A stretch of DNA of 64,000 bases. Source: an uncultured Pelagibacteraceae bacterium. Lineage in GTDB: Bacteria; Pseudomonadota; Alphaproteobacteria; Pelagibacterales; Pelagibacteraceae. The translations under genes and the position numbers were made by a program. Location: contig CABZCF010000002.1 in assembly GCA_902524235.1 (NCBI GenBank), positions 62,001 through 126,000 on the forward strand, written 5' to 3'. The stretch's first letter is position 1; every line of letters begins with the position of its first letter. Below, piece by piece: positions 8,921 to 19,977 of this stretch. The notes beneath the pieces are model-generated. The model did no database searches. It was given only the letters and a program-made list of their open reading frames with translations, and was not told the origin of the DNA.

Positions 8921-9211
8921 ATGGATCCAGCTATAGGTCAATTTATTCCGCTAATATTAATATTTGTAATTTTTTATTTCTTTTTAATTCGTCCACAACA
9001 AAGGAAAGCAAAAGATCATAAAAAAATGGTAGAAGATCTAAAAAGAGGTGACAAAATTATTACAAGAGGGGGCATAATTGGTACAGTAGAAAGAATTATC
9101 GATAATGAAAAAATTGAAGTTGAAATATCCGATAATGTAAAGGTTGAAATCTTAAGATCTGACGCTGGAGTGCTCTCTTTAGTTAGTAATAAAACTGAGG
9201 TAAAAAAATAA
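8921..9211 (+). CDS. yajC: Preprotein translocase subunit YajC
   Basis: The 96-residue protein has a single N-terminal membrane helix (about 7-25), then FLIRPQQRKAKDHKKMV and GDKIITRGGIIGTV, the hallmark of YajC. It associates with SecDF at the SecYEG translocon. Its stop codon lies in the left arm of a hairpin that also contains the secD start (see 9208-9228). The yajC-secD-secF order is the classic operon. Confidence 0.95.
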   Translation: MDPAIGQFIPLILIFVIFYFFLIRPQQRKAKDHKKMVEDLKRGDKIITRGGIIGTVERIIDNEKIEVEISDNVKVEILRSDAGVLSLVSNKTEVKK

Positions 9212-9228
9212 CATTTATTAAATGTTAT
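9208..9228 (+). promoter_or_regulatory. Perfect 9-bp hairpin spanning the yajC stop and secD start
   Basis: ATAACATTT (9208-9216) pairs perfectly with AAATGTTAT (9220-9228) around a 3-nt loop. The left arm contains the yajC TAA (9209-9211) and the right arm contains the secD ATG (9222-9224). No Shine-Dalgarno sequence is visible upstream of secD. A ribosome finishing yajC would melt the stem, so translational coupling is the natural inference. Confidence 0.45.
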
Positions 9229-10778
9229 ATTTTTCTAAATTAAGAATTATTTCAATCTTATTATTTACAATTACTTTATCTTTTTTTACAGTTTTAAACT
9301 TTATTAAATTAGAAAATTCCTTTTTACAAAAAAAAATCAATTTAGGTCTAGATCTACAGGGTGGATCTTATTTACTTTTAGAGATTGATAATGAACCAGT
9401 TATAAAGCAAAAACTACAAAGTAAACTATTAGATATTAGAAAATTATCAAAGACAGAAAATCTTCAAATTAAAAACCTAAAATTAAATAATAATGTAATT
9501 TATTTTGAAACTACAAGCTTATTACGTGATAAAGTAGAGAAATTATTTGAAAAAGACGATAGCGATATTAATCCTTATTATCAAAATTTTAAATCTCATG
9601 AATTGAATTTATCTATTGAAGAAAATTTATTTATTCTTTCGTTTTCTGATTATGGACTAGTACTTCTTAAAAACTCAACATTAGACCAGGCAATAGAAAT
9701 TGTTCGTAGAAGGGTTGATGAGTTAGGAACTAATGAACCTAACATAGTAAAAAGAGGAAATGACAGAATATTAGTAGAGTTACCTGGTTTAGATGATCCT
9801 GCTAGAATAAAAAATCTATTGGGAAAAACTGCTAATCTTACTTTTCAATTTGTATCAAAAAGTTCAGAGGAGTCATTTGGAACTCAAACTTTAAAGTATG
9901 ATGAAGATGATGAATTAGAGGAAATTGTAAGCAAAAGAGTAATACTAAGTGGGGAAAATCTACTGGATGCAAAACCTAGTATGAACAACGAAACTAATGA
10001 AACTGTCGTAGTATTTAATTTAGATAGAGTAGGTGCTAAGAAATTTGCAAAGGCTACATCCAAAGGTGTTGGTAGGCAATTAGCCATTGTTTTAGACAAT
10101 AAAATTATAAGTGCTCCTACTATAAGTGAAGCGATTGTAGCGGGATCTGGTCAAATATCTGGAGATTTTACATTTCAATCCGCTACTGATTTAGCTTTAT
10201 TATTAAGATCTGGAGCGTTGCCTGCTCCACTTAATATTATTGAAGAAAGAACAGTTGGCCCAGACCTAGGAAAAGACTCTATTAAAGCGGGAATAATATC
10301 TTTGATTATTGGATTTATATTAGTTATTTTGTTTATGATATATAAGTACAGAATTTTTGGTTTAATCGCAAACATAGCTTTAATAATTAATTTAATTTTA
10401 TTAGTTGGTATATTAACAATTTTAGAAGCGACATTAACATTACCAGGCATTGCTGGAATTATATTAACGGTAGGAATGGCTGTCGATGCTAATGTTTTAA
10501 TTTTCGAAAGAATAAAAGAAGAAACACTACGTGAAAAAAACAAAATCATTGCATTTGACTCTGGTTATACAAAATCTAGAACCACTATATTAGATGCCAA
10601 TATAACAACTCTGATTGCTACAATTATCTTATTTTTTATGGGTTCTGGTCCTATCAAAGGTTTTTCAATTACATTGGGTATAGGGATCCTAACAACTTTG
10701 TTTACTGTGTACTTTATAGCTAGATTGTTAACCTCGGTTATAGTTTTAAGAAATAAAGAGAAAGAAAAAATTATTTAA
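9222..10778 (+). CDS. secD: Protein translocase subunit SecD
   Basis: The 518-residue RND-type subunit has an N-terminal membrane segment, LGLDLQGGSYLLLEID (about residue 42), a large periplasmic P1 domain (about 60-330), and five C-terminal membrane helices with GMAVDANVLIFERIKEE in TM4. SecDF uses the proton gradient to pull proteins out of the Sec channel. SecD shares one base with the secF start. The start lies inside a hairpin and lacks a visible ribosome-binding site. Confidence 0.96.
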   Translation: MLYFSKLRIISILLFTITLSFFTVLNFIKLENSFLQKKINLGLDLQGGSYLLLEIDNEPVIKQKLQSKLLDIRKLSKTENLQIKNLKLNNNVIYFETTSLLRDKVEKLFEKDDSDINPYYQNFKSHELNLSIEENLFILSFSDYGLVLLKNSTLDQAIEIVRRRVDELGTNEPNIVKRGNDRILVELPGLDDPARIKNLLGKTANLTFQFVSKSSEESFGTQTLKYDEDDELEEIVSKRVILSGENLLDAKPSMNNETNETVVVFNLDRVGAKKFAKATSKGVGRQLAIVLDNKIISAPTISEAIVAGSGQISGDFTFQSATDLALLLRSGALPAPLNIIEERTVGPDLGKDSIKAGIISLIIGFILVILFMIYKYRIFGLIANIALIINLILLVGILTILEATLTLPGIAGIILTVGMAVDANVLIFERIKEETLREKNKIIAFDSGYTKSRTTILDANITTLIATIILFFMGSGPIKGFSITLGIGILTTLFTVYFIARLLTSVIVLRNKEKEKII

Positions 10779-11671
10779 TGACAGATTTTAAATTTAATAA
10801 ATTTTATAAGACTGGAAATATTTTATCCATAATATTAGTTTTCATTTCTGTAATTTTTCTATCGTTTAAGGGTTTAAATTATGGTGTAGACTTTAAAGGT
10901 GGAACTCTAATAGAATTAAGAATAACAGATAAAAATTATAATATAACAAATGTAAGAGATGTATTTAATAGTTTAAATTTAAAAGGTGTATCAGTAAAAA
11001 AGTTCGGTAATGAAACAGATTACATTATAAAATTTCAAACTGAGGATTTAAATAATCCAAATTTTATAAATAATATCAAATCCAATATTGAGAAAAAAAA
11101 TGGAAATATTTTTGAATATAGAAGGGTTGAAAATGTTGGTCCTAAAGTTAGTAAAGAACTTCTAAAATCTGGAATAATTGCCATCTCTTTATCACTTCTT
11201 GCGATGTTAATTTATATATGGATTAGGTTTGAGTGGCAGTTTAGTTTGGGTGCTATATTAGCATTATTTCATGATGTGATTTTAACACTAGGTATTTTCT
11301 CAATTTTTTCATTAGAAATTAACCTGTCAATCGTAGCAGCCGTTCTTACTATTGTTGGATATTCTATGAACGATACTGTAGTCATATATGATAGAGTTAG
11401 GGACAACTTAAAAAAATATTCGGATATAAAAATTTATGAACTATCAAATATTTCAATAAATGAAACTTTATCAAGAACAATTATTACATCTGTGACAACC
11501 TTATTGGCATTATTTTCAATTTTCTTTTTTGGTGGAGCTATATTAAAAGGATTTTCTTTGGCAATGATACTTGGAGTTATATTTGGAACATATTCATCTA
11601 TTTATATTGCCTGTCCTTTATTGGTAAATCTTAAAGTTACACAAAAAACGATCTTAAAAGAGGATAAATAG
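10778..11671 (+). CDS. secF: Protein translocase subunit SecF
   Basis: The 297-residue partner of SecD has GLNYGVDFKGGTLIELR near the N-terminus, a short periplasmic P4 domain and five further membrane helices containing VGYSMNDTVVIYDRVRDN, the conserved TM4 motif. It overlaps secD by one base. It ends with TAG only 1 bp before the convergent uvrA stop, so there is no room for a separate terminator between the two. Confidence 0.96.
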   Translation: MTDFKFNKFYKTGNILSIILVFISVIFLSFKGLNYGVDFKGGTLIELRITDKNYNITNVRDVFNSLNLKGVSVKKFGNETDYIIKFQTEDLNNPNFINNIKSNIEKKNGNIFEYRRVENVGPKVSKELLKSGIIAISLSLLAMLIYIWIRFEWQFSLGAILALFHDVILTLGIFSIFSLEINLSIVAAVLTIVGYSMNDTVVIYDRVRDNLKKYSDIKIYELSNISINETLSRTIITSVTTLLALFSIFFFGGAILKGFSLAMILGVIFGTYSSIYIACPLLVNLKVTQKTILKEDK

Positions 11672-11672
11672 T

Positions 11673-14546
11673 TTAAGCAATTTTTTTAACTTTGCCATTA
11701 AGCAAAGGTTTTAAATATTGACCAGTGTAGCTATCCTTAACATTAGCGACATCTTCAGGTTTGCCTTCTGCTATGATATTGCCACCCTTTACACCACCAT
11801 CTGGACCCATATCTACTATATAATCTGCAGTTTTTATTACATCTAGATTATGCTCTATTACCACCACCGTATTACCTGTGGCAACAAATGTATGAAGAAT
11901 CTCTAATAGTTTCTTAATATCGTGCTGGTGCAGCCCAGTCGTGGGCTCATCTAAAATATACATTGTCCTACCAGTTGACCTTTTGGATAATTCTTTGGCA
12001 AGCTTAATTCTTTGAGCTTCACCCCCAGATAGAGTGGTCGCCTGTTGTCCAATTTTTATATAGCCCAAACCTACTTTTTTAAGTGTTAACAACTTACTTC
12101 TAATGTTTGAAATATTCTCAAAAAAATCGCAACCTTCCTCTACTGTCATGTTTAAAACATCCGCTATACTTTTATCTTTAAATTTTATTTCTAAAGTTTC
12201 TCTATTATATCTGCTTCCTTTACATTCATCACAAGTTATATAAACATCTGGTAAAAAATGCATTTCATAGGTTATTACACCATCACCTTCGCAGGCTTCA
12301 CATCTCCCACCTTTAACATTAAATGAAAATCTTCCTGGTTTGTAACCACGGCTTTTAGATTCTGGTAAATTTGTAAACCAATCTCTTATTGGACCAAATG
12401 CTCCTGTATATGTTGCAGGATTTGATCTAGGTGTTCTACCAATCGGTGATTGGTCTATATCAATAATTTTATCTATTAATTCCATGCCTTTTAAACCCCT
12501 AAAGGGCTTAGGTATTTTTCTAGATTTATTATTATTTAAACTTAAATTTAAAGCATTATATAATGTTTGTAGAACTAGTGTTGATTTACCACTACCAGAA
12601 ACACCAGTAACGCATGTAAATGTTCCAAATGGAATTTTTAAATTAACATTATTCAAGTTATTGCCACTAGCACTCAAGATTTGTAAAAATCTTCCATTTT
12701 TTGCTAATCTTCTTTTTTTTGGGATTGGAATATAAAATTTATTTGATAAATATTTTCCAGTTATGCTGTCTGCATTTAAAAGTTCTTCGTATGATCCTTC
12801 AGCAACAACCTTTCCACCATTATGACCTGCCTCAGGACCAAGGTCTATAATGTGATCTGCATTTTCCATAGTTTCAGTATCGTGTTCAACAACTACAACT
12901 GTATTTCCAAGATCACGTAATCTTTTTAAGGCATTTATCAATTTAACATTATCCTTTTGATGTAAACCTATAGACGGTTCGTCAAGAACATACAAAACAC
13001 CAGTCAAACCTGATCCTATTTGTGACGCTAACCTAATTCTTTGTGACTCTCCACCTGATAAAGTCCCTGACTCTCTTGATAAGGTTAAATAATCTAATCC
13101 AACGTTTAATAAAAAATCGAGTCTTTCATTTATTTCCTTTAAAATATGTTCAGCAATTTTTAATTGTCTTTGATCAAGTTTAAGTTGTAAAGAGTTGAAC
13201 CATTTTTTTGCTTCATAAATAGATTTCTCTGTAACTTGACTTATATTTAGATTATCAATTTTTACACACAACGCCTCTTCTTTTAATCTTTGACCATTAC
13301 ATTTGTCACAATTTGTATCAGATTGATATTGTGAAATTTCATCTCTTTTCCATTCGCTATCAGTTTCAAGATACCTTCTCTCAAGATTGTTAATTACACC
13401 TTCAAAAGTTTTTTTATGTGAATACTTTTCATAACCATCGTCATAGGAAAATTTTATTTCATCATCATCAGATCCAAATAGTATTATATCTCTTATTTTT
13501 TTAGATAATTTGTTCCATTTTTCATCTAAGGAAAAGTTATAATGTTTTGCAAGGGATGCTAATGTTTGCGCATAATATAAAGTAGTTGTTTTTGCCCACG
13601 GTTCAATTGCACCATCTGCAATAGATTTTTTCTCATTAGGCACTACAAGTTTTGGATCAACGTTTAGTTTTATACCTATTCCATCACATTCCTCGCAAGC
13701 ACCATACGGACTATTGAAAGAAAAAAGTCTTGGTTCAATTTCTTCGATTGTAAAACCACTTTCTGGACAAGCAAATTTAGTTGAAAATATTAATTTTTCG
13801 ATCTTTCTAAATTTTTTTGGTAATGTTTCATTTTCATACTCAACAAAAAGCAGACCATTAGCTAAATTAACAGAGGTTTCAATACTTTCAGCTAATCTGT
13901 TTCCCATTGAAGAGTTCAAAACTATTCTGTCTACTAAAATAGATATGTCGTGTTTTAATTTTTTATTAAGTTCAGGAACTTTTTCGATATCATATAGAAT
14001 ATTATCTATTTTTATTTTTCTAAAACCCCTTTTTTTAAAACCTAAAATGTCCTTTTTATATTCTCCCTTTCTACCTCTTACTACTGGTGCATATAAGTAA
14101 ATAGTAGATTTTTTTGGAAGCATTTTAACTTTATCAACTATTTGAGATATAGTCTGTGATACTATAGGTTTTCCTGTAAAAGGAGAAAAAGGTATCCCTG
14201 CTCTTGCATACAAAACTCTCATATAATCATAAACCTCAGTAACCGTAGCAACTGTTGATCTTGGATTTTTAGGTGCGTTTTTTTGTTCAATTGAAATTGC
14301 TGGACTCAAACCCTCTATCATATCGACATTAGGCTTTTTCATTTTATCCAAAAACTGTCTTGCATATGCCGATAAACTTTCTACATATCTTCTTTGTCCC
14401 TCAGCATAAATAGTGTCAAATGCTAGAGATGATTTTCCTGATCCAGAGATTCCTGTAATTACTACAAATTTATCTTTTGGGACCTCAACAGAGACATTCT
14501 TAAGATTGTGTTCTTTTGCCCCCTTAATAACTATCTTTTTTTGCAT
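11673..14546 (-). CDS. uvrA: Excinuclease ABC subunit A
   Basis: The ~957-residue tandem ABC ATPase recognises damage in nucleotide excision repair. Seen in order: Walker [21 protein letters not shown]...[10 protein letters not shown] (first zinc module); signature [12 protein letters not shown]; second Walker [12 protein letters not shown]; the zinc finger CEACEGDG...[10 protein letters not shown]; and [13 protein letters not shown] place the start at 14546 ([14 protein letters not shown]), which matches the family; an ATG 39 bp upstream would add a non-conserved leader. It is divergent from ssb across about 90 bp, the common uvrA-ssb arrangement. I see no clear LexA box. Confidence 0.96.
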   Translation of the reverse strand: MQKKIVIKGAKEHNLKNVSVEVPKDKFVVITGISGSGKSSLAFDTIYAEGQRRYVESLSAYARQFLDKMKKPNVDMIEGLSPAISIEQKNAPKNPRSTVATVTEVYDYMRVLYARAGIPFSPFTGKPIVSQTISQIVDKVKMLPKKSTIYLYAPVVRGRKGEYKKDILGFKKRGFRKIKIDNILYDIEKVPELNKKLKHDISILVDRIVLNSSMGNRLAESIETSVNLANGLLFVEYENETLPKKFRKIEKLIFSTKFACPESGFTIEEIEPRLFSFNSPYGACEECDGIGIKLNVDPKLVVPNEKKSIADGAIEPWAKTTTLYYAQTLASLAKHYNFSLDEKWNKLSKKIRDIILFGSDDDEIKFSYDDGYEKYSHKKTFEGVINNLERRYLETDSEWKRDEISQYQSDTNCDKCNGQRLKEEALCVKIDNLNISQVTEKSIYEAKKWFNSLQLKLDQRQLKIAEHILKEINERLDFLLNVGLDYLTLSRESGTLSGGESQRIRLASQIGSGLTGVLYVLDEPSIGLHQKDNVKLINALKRLRDLGNTVVVVEHDTETMENADHIIDLGPEAGHNGGKVVAEGSYEELLNADSITGKYLSNKFYIPIPKKRRLAKNGRFLQILSASGNNLNNVNLKIPFGTFTCVTGVSGSGKSTLVLQTLYNALNLSLNNNKSRKIPKPFRGLKGMELIDKIIDIDQSPIGRTPRSNPATYTGAFGPIRDWFTNLPESKSRGYKPGRFSFNVKGGRCEACEGDGVITYEMHFLPDVYITCDECKGSRYNRETLEIKFKDKSIADVLNMTVEEGCDFFENISNIRSKLLTLKKVGLGYIKIGQQATTLSGGEAQRIKLAKELSKRSTGRTMYILDEPTTGLHQHDIKKLLEILHTFVATGNTVVVIEHNLDVIKTADYIVDMGPDGGVKGGNIIAEGKPEDVANVKDSYTGQYLKPLLNGKVKKIA

Positions 14547-14635
14547 AATTTGTTGTTGCTTTAAAATAATAAAATCAATATTCAAGTAAAATTGTGTTAT
14601 ATTAAAAAAATATCAATAATACATTTTAAAATATT

Positions 14636-15082
14636 ATGGCAGGAAGTCTAAATAAAGTTTTATTAATCGGGCGATTAGGCGCAGATCCTGAGATAAAACA
14701 GATGGTAAATGGTAAAAGTGTAGCAAGGTTAAGTCTAGCAACTAGCCAATCCTGGAAGGATAAAAGCTCCGGCGAAAAAAAAGAAAAAACCGAGTGGCAT
14801 AGAGTGGTTGTATTTAATGAGGGTTTAGTCAATGTTGTACAACAATATTTAAAAAAAGGTGCACAAGTTTATATCGAAGGTCAAATTTCAACCAGGAAAT
14901 GGAAAGACGAGCAAAGTGGTCAGGATAAATATTCTACTGAAATAATTATTCAAGGTTATAACTCGTCATTGACTATGCTTGGTGGATCTAACAATTTGCA
15001 ATCCCAGTATAGTCAAAATTCATCCCCAATTGAAGATACATCGCAAATTCCTTCAGAGTTAGATGATGATATTCCTTTTTAA
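14636..15082 (+). CDS. ssb: Single-stranded DNA-binding protein
   Basis: The 148-residue protein has an OB fold (about 5-110; [34 protein letters not shown]) and a short Gln/Ser linker ending in the acidic tip DDDIPF that recruits repair and replication partners. It is divergent from uvrA and is followed after 3 bp by gyrA, so ssb and gyrA are probably co-transcribed. Confidence 0.97.
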   Translation: MAGSLNKVLLIGRLGADPEIKQMVNGKSVARLSLATSQSWKDKSSGEKKEKTEWHRVVVFNEGLVNVVQQYLKKGAQVYIEGQISTRKWKDEQSGQDKYSTEIIIQGYNSSLTMLGGSNNLQSQYSQNSSPIEDTSQIPSELDDDIPF

Positions 15083-15085
15083 TAA

Positions 15086-17680
15086 ATGCAAGATTCAGAA
15101 ATTTTAAAAAACAAAAATACTAAACAAATTACAATGTATGATGAAATGAGTTCATCATATCTGTCTTACGCTATGAGCGTGATTGTTAGTAGAGCTCTTC
15201 CAGATGTAAGAGATGGTTTAAAACCTGTACATAGAAGGATCTTATATGCCATGTACAAAGGTGGTTTTGATTGGTCTAAACAATTTAGAAAATCTGCAAG
15301 AGTTGTTGGAGATGTTATAGGTAAATATCATCCTCATGGTGATCAAGCTGTTTATGATGCACTTGTAAGAATGGTTCAAGATTTTTCAATGAGTTTACCA
15401 TTAATTGACGGTCAGGGTAATTTTGGATCTGTAGATGGTGATCCGGCTGCAGCAATGAGATATACCGAGACTAAATTAGCCAAAGTTTCTCAACATTTAA
15501 TTGATGATATTGAAAAGCAAGTGGTTCATTTTAAAAGTAACTATGATGAAACTGAAAAAGAGCCAGAAGTTCTACCATCTCAATTTCCAAATATATTGGT
15601 AAATGGTGCAGGAGGTATTGCAGTAGGTATGGCAACAAGTATACCGCCTCATAATCTTAAGGAAGTAATTAATGGCACTTTGGCTTTTATCGAAAATAAA
15701 AAAGTAGATAAAAAAACTACTCTAAAACAATTAATGCAGCATATTAAAGGACCAGATTTTCCAACAAAGGGTATAATTATTGGACAGCAAGCTATTAAAG
15801 AAGGCTATGACAAAGGCAAGGCATCTTCTTCATTTAAAATAAGAGGAAATATCGATATAGAACAAGTGAAAGCTGGTAGAGAAAGATTAGTAATATCTTC
15901 TATACCCTACCAAGTAAATAAATCAATTTTAACAGAAAAGATTGCACAATTAGTAAGAGAAAAAAAAATTGAGGGAATAAAAGATATTAGAGATGAATCT
16001 AATAGCGAAGGAATCCGACTAGTCATAGATTTACGAAATGGTGTAGAACCAGAAACAATAAAAAGACTTTTATACAAAAATACTTCAATTGAAAGCTCTT
16101 TTGGATTTAATATGTTGGCAATAGTTGCTGGTAAACCTGAGCAATGTGGTTTAGTAAAATTCTTAGATCATTTTTTAAATTTTAGGGAAGACGTTGTATT
16201 AAAAAAAACAAAATTTGAATTAGAAAAGGCTGAAAACAGATCACATATTTTGATTGGTCTATCTGTTTCAGTTGAGAACATAGATAAAATAATTAAAATT
16301 ATAAGATCTTCAAAAAATCCTGACGAAGCAAAAACATCCTTGTTAAAAATAAATTTTAATATTAATAAATCTCGAAATTTAATAAAGCTTGTTGATGCTA
16401 AGAATAATAAACCAAAATATACATTTTCTGAAAAACAAGTTGAATCTATTTTAGAATTAAAACTACAAAAATTAACTGCTCTTGGAATAAATGAGATTGA
16501 GGTGGAATTAAAAAAATTAGCTGCTCTTATTTCTCATTATAAAAAAATTATAAATTCAAAGAAAGAATTATTAAATGTTATCAAAGATGAATTAGTAAAT
16601 ATTAGAGATAAATATGGAACTGATAGAAGAACGATTATTGATACAAGAGATATTAATTCAGTACTAAATTATAATATTGAAGAAACTATACAAAAAGAGG
16701 CAGTGCTTATAACTGTAACTTTAAAAGGATATATAAAAAGAGGCTCACTTAGCAATGTAAAACAGCAAAAAAGAGGTGGAAAAGGTAAAACTGGAATTAA
16801 AACCAGGGAAGAAGACTCGGTCATTCAAACCCTATCTGTAGATACCCATACATCTGTATTATTTTTCTCAAATGAAGGATTTGTTTATAAAATAAAGGCC
16901 TGGAAAATACCAGAGGGCTCCGCAATTTCTCGAGGTAAATCTCTTTTTAATATTCTGCCGTTGAGAAATCATCAATCTATTAGTTCAATTATGCCTTTAC
17001 CTAATGATATTACTGATACTAAAGGTATGCATATCATATTTGCGACTAGTAAGGGTAAAATTAGAAAAAATAGCCTTGATGATTTTTCTTTAATTAATGC
17101 ATCTGGAAAAATAGCTATGAAATTAGATACAGATGATAAAATTGTTGGAGTTAAAATTTGCAATGATGATCAAGATATCGTTTTAAATACCAAACTTGGA
17201 AAATGTATAAGATTTGAATCTAAAAAACTCAGAATTTTTAAGGGCAGATCCTCAAAAGGTATAAGGGGTATTAATTTATCAAATAATGACAGCGTAGTTT
17301 CATTATCAATAGTTGATAAATTAAAAAAATCTAATGGTAACAATAATACAAATAACACCAATGGCCAAAACTATATGCTATCAATCACGGAAAATGGATA
17401 CGGTAAAAGAACGTCTCAAAAAGACTTTAGATTAACAAATCGAGGTGGAAAAGGGATTATAGGGATTGTTAATTCAAAAAGAAATGGAAATACTACATCT
17501 TCATTTCCTGTGTTTGAAGGTGACGAAATTGTTATATCAACTAACAAGGGCCGAATAATTCGTACATCAGTAAAAGAAATAAGAATTGCTGGGAGAAACA
17601 CGCAAGGGGTAAGAATAATTAAATTATCCGGGGATGAAAAAGTTGTCTCTGCTTTTAAAATAGATGATAATCTACTTTAA
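15086..17680 (+). CDS. gyrA: DNA gyrase subunit A
   Basis: The 864-residue type IIA topoisomerase subunit has the N-terminal breakage-reunion domain with [34 protein letters not shown] (quinolone region) and the catalytic Tyr in [10 protein letters not shown] (about residue 125). The C-terminal beta-pinwheel carries the GyrA-box-like [10 protein letters not shown] (about residue 560), which marks it as gyrase rather than topo IV. A poly-Asn insert ([13 protein letters not shown]) sits between blades. The stop shares a base with the coaD start. Confidence 0.96.
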   Translation: MQDSEILKNKNTKQITMYDEMSSSYLSYAMSVIVSRALPDVRDGLKPVHRRILYAMYKGGFDWSKQFRKSARVVGDVIGKYHPHGDQAVYDALVRMVQDFSMSLPLIDGQGNFGSVDGDPAAAMRYTETKLAKVSQHLIDDIEKQVVHFKSNYDETEKEPEVLPSQFPNILVNGAGGIAVGMATSIPPHNLKEVINGTLAFIENKKVDKKTTLKQLMQHIKGPDFPTKGIIIGQQAIKEGYDKGKASSSFKIRGNIDIEQVKAGRERLVISSIPYQVNKSILTEKIAQLVREKKIEGIKDIRDESNSEGIRLVIDLRNGVEPETIKRLLYKNTSIESSFGFNMLAIVAGKPEQCGLVKFLDHFLNFREDVVLKKTKFELEKAENRSHILIGLSVSVENIDKIIKIIRSSKNPDEAKTSLLKINFNINKSRNLIKLVDAKNNKPKYTFSEKQVESILELKLQKLTALGINEIEVELKKLAALISHYKKIINSKKELLNVIKDELVNIRDKYGTDRRTIIDTRDINSVLNYNIEETIQKEAVLITVTLKGYIKRGSLSNVKQQKRGGKGKTGIKTREEDSVIQTLSVDTHTSVLFFSNEGFVYKIKAWKIPEGSAISRGKSLFNILPLRNHQSISSIMPLPNDITDTKGMHIIFATSKGKIRKNSLDDFSLINASGKIAMKLDTDDKIVGVKICNDDQDIVLNTKLGKCIRFESKKLRIFKGRSSKGIRGINLSNNDSVVSLSIVDKLKKSNGNNNTNNTNGQNYMLSITENGYGKRTSQKDFRLTNRGGKGIIGIVNSKRNGNTTSSFPVFEGDEIVISTNKGRIIRTSVKEIRIAGRNTQGVRIIKLSGDEKVVSAFKIDDNLL

Positions 17681-18183
17681 TGAAAAAAACAGCAATTTAT
17701 CCTGGAACTTTTGATCCCATTACATTTGGTCATATAGATGTAATTAAAAAATCTTTAAAAATTGTAGATAAACTAATTGTTGCTGTCTCTAATGGTAGCT
17801 CTAAGAAATATCTATTTAATTCAAATGAACGAGTTCAAATAATTAAAAAAGCATTATTTAAAGATCTAAAAAACGACCAAAAACGAATTAAAGTTATTAC
17901 ATTTAATAACCTAACAACCTCTTTGTGTAAAAAATACAATTCTACTTTAATATTAAGAGGATTAAGAGCAGTTTCAGACTTTGAATATGAGTTTCAATTA
18001 GCGGGTATGAATAGAAAACTTAATCAAAAAATTGAAACTATATTTTTAATGTCTGATGTTGAAAATCAAATTATTTCTTCAAGATTCGTTAAAGAAATAG
18101 CAGAATTAAAAGGAGATTTAAAAAAATTTACAACTATAAATACAATCAAAGCATTAAAGAATAAATATGATGAAAATAAATAA
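17680..18183 (+). CDS. coaD: Phosphopantetheine adenylyltransferase
   Basis: The 167-residue nucleotidyltransferase catalyses the fourth step of coenzyme A synthesis from pantothenate (4'-phosphopantetheine + ATP to dephospho-CoA). It has YPGTFDPITFGHIDVI with the (T/H)xGH motif, LRGLRAVSDFEYEFQLAGMN and ISSRFVKEIA. Length is normal. It overlaps gyrA by one base and the following isomerase gene by 14-17 bp. Confidence 0.95.
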   Translation: MKKTAIYPGTFDPITFGHIDVIKKSLKIVDKLIVAVSNGSSKKYLFNSNERVQIIKKALFKDLKNDQKRIKVITFNNLTTSLCKKYNSTLILRGLRAVSDFEYEFQLAGMNRKLNQKIETIFLMSDVENQIISSRFVKEIAELKGDLKKFTTINTIKALKNKYDENK

Positions 18184-18727
18184 AATTATATTAATATTTT
18201 TTTTAATATTACAAACAAACTCAATAGCAAAGGAGAATATTATGATATTAAAACTTAAAGATGGTGAAGTTAAGATAGAGCTATTTAAAGACAATGCCCC
18301 AAACCATGTAGAGAGAATTAAAAAATTAGCGAATGATGGTAATTATGATGGTGTTGTTTTTCATAGAGTTATAGATGGATTTATGGCACAAACCGGTGAC
18401 GTAAAATTTGGAAACTCTAATAATAATGATTTTGATTTAAATAGAGCAGGCATGGGTGGCTCTAATTTACCTGATTTAAAATCTGAATTTAATAATTTGC
18501 CACACGATAGAGGAACATTGTCTATGGCTAGATCTTCCGATCCAAATAGTGCAAATAGCCAATTTTTTATTTGTTTTGAACCCGCACCATTTCTAGATAG
18601 ACAATATACTGTTTTTGGTAAAGTTATCAGTGGTATGGAATATGTAGATAAAATTAAAAGAGGCGACTCAAATAATAATGGTTCAGTAAAAGATCCAGAC
18701 AAAATAATTAGCTTTAGATCTGAATAA
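18167..18727 (+). CDS. Exported cyclophilin-type peptidyl-prolyl isomerase
   Basis: The 186-residue protein has an N-terminal signal-like segment (about 4-22, INKIILIFFLILQTNSIAKE), then a single-domain cyclophilin with FHRVIDGFMAQTGD, SMARSSDPNSANSQFFICF and FLDRQYTVFGKV. It should assist proline isomerisation in the periplasm. Adjacent ATGs at 18167 and 18170 are equally possible starts. The coaD-ppi-tgt order is seen in other alphaproteobacteria. The catalytic Arg in FHRV is present. Confidence 0.9.
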   Translation: MMKINKIILIFFLILQTNSIAKENIMILKLKDGEVKIELFKDNAPNHVERIKKLANDGNYDGVVFHRVIDGFMAQTGDVKFGNSNNNDFDLNRAGMGGSNLPDLKSEFNNLPHDRGTLSMARSSDPNSANSQFFICFEPAPFLDRQYTVFGKVISGMEYVDKIKRGDSNNNGSVKDPDKIISFRSE

Positions 18728-18736
18728 TATTTTTAA

Positions 18737-19849
18737 ATGGCATTAAAAAAATTTACTTTTAATGTTGTAAAAAATGACGGTTACGCAAGATTAGGAAAAA
18801 TTACTACTCATAGAGGCCCAATAGACACTCCTGCATTTATGCCTGTCGGCACACAAGGCACTGTTAAAGGAACATTCATAAAAGATATTGAGAAGACAGG
18901 GAGCCAAATTATTTTATCAAACACTTATCATTTAATGATTAGACCAGGTGTCAAAAGAGTCAAAAAATTTGGTGGCCTTCACAAATATATTAATTGTAGG
19001 CTTCCAATTTTGACTGACTCTGGAGGATATCAGATTATGTCACTTTCTAGATTAAATAAAATAGACAGAAAAAAGGGCGCAATTTTTAATTCTCACATAG
19101 ACGGTTCAAAATTTATATTAAGTCCTGAGGAAAGCATTAATATCCAAAAAAAACTAAATTCAGATATAGTAATGGTTCTTGATGAATGTCCTAAAAAAAA
19201 TTTAAATTATAAATTTATCCAGAAATCAGTTGAACTATCTTCACACTGGGCTGCAAGATCAAAAAAAGCATTTGGCATAAATAAACATAAGGCTTTATTT
19301 GGAATAGTTCAAGGTGGTCTTTTCAAAGATTTAAGATTGAAATCATTAAATGATTTAAAAAAAATTGGTTTTGATGGATATGCTATAGGTGGTCTTGCTG
19401 TTGGCGATACCCAATATGAAATGTTTAGTGTACTTGATGATTTAAAAAAATATATGCCCAAAGATAAACCAAGGTATTTAATGGGAGTAGGAACCCCATC
19501 AGATATTTTAGGTGCAGTTAAAAGAGGTATTGATATGTTCGATTGTGTATTACCAACAAGATCAGGTAGAACTGGTTTAGCTTTTACTTGGAACGGACGT
19601 GTACATATACGGAATGCAAAATATAAAAATGATAAAAAACCTCTTGATAGTTCTGTTAAAAAATTTGATTTAAATAAATATTCCAAAGACTACTTAAATC
19701 ATTTATTTAATACAAATGAGATGCTCGGATCAATGATTCTTACATTAAATAACATTAATTTTTATCAAGAACTTATGTTTGAGATAAGAAAGAATATCAA
19801 AAAGGGTACTTTTACTAAATTTTATAATAAATATTCGAGAAAGTTGTAA
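18737..19849 (+). CDS. tgt: tRNA-guanine transglycosylase lacking its zinc site
   Basis: The 370-residue enzyme exchanges G34 of GUN-anticodon tRNAs for preQ1 in queuosine synthesis. Catalytic parts are intact: LTDSGGYQIMSL (general base Asp), GIVQGG and the nucleophile Asp in DMFDCVLPTRSGR. The canonical structural zinc site (CxCxxC plus a His about 26 residues later) is gone. The equivalent stretch, about residues 300-315, reads PLDSSVKKFDLNKYS, and the usual TxHNxxF reads TLNNINF. Neighbouring residues (KYSKDYLNHLF, LGSMILTL) still align, so this is substitution and not truncation. It overlaps nothing and is followed by tRNA-Lys. Confidence 0.93.
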   Translation: MALKKFTFNVVKNDGYARLGKITTHRGPIDTPAFMPVGTQGTVKGTFIKDIEKTGSQIILSNTYHLMIRPGVKRVKKFGGLHKYINCRLPILTDSGGYQIMSLSRLNKIDRKKGAIFNSHIDGSKFILSPEESINIQKKLNSDIVMVLDECPKKNLNYKFIQKSVELSSHWAARSKKAFGINKHKALFGIVQGGLFKDLRLKSLNDLKKIGFDGYAIGGLAVGDTQYEMFSVLDDLKKYMPKDKPRYLMGVGTPSDILGAVKRGIDMFDCVLPTRSGRTGLAFTWNGRVHIRNAKYKNDKKPLDSSVKKFDLNKYSKDYLNHLFNTNEMLGSMILTLNNINFYQELMFEIRKNIKKGTFTKFYNKYSRKL

Positions 19850-19899
19850 AATTTACACGTTGATAATATAAAAAAAATCACTATAAAACATTCTGTTGT

Positions 19900-19975
<76 letters not shown>

Positions 19976-19977
19976 AA

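Noticed and set aside
13670-13780. Loss of a cysteine in the first UvrA zinc module (CPES)
   Set aside because: From memory, alphaproteobacterial UvrA commonly has Ser at this place, so I do not count it as unusual; the second zinc finger is intact.
13714-14100. Long plus-strand frames inside uvrA, and similar antisense frames inside secD, tgt, glpX and plsX
   Set aside because: They lie wholly within well-identified genes on the other strand and have no family motifs; they are shadows caused by codon bias.
14547-14635. LexA/SOS box between uvrA and ssb
   Set aside because: No GTTC-N7-GTTC or CTGT-N8-ACAG type motif is found in the intergenic DNA.
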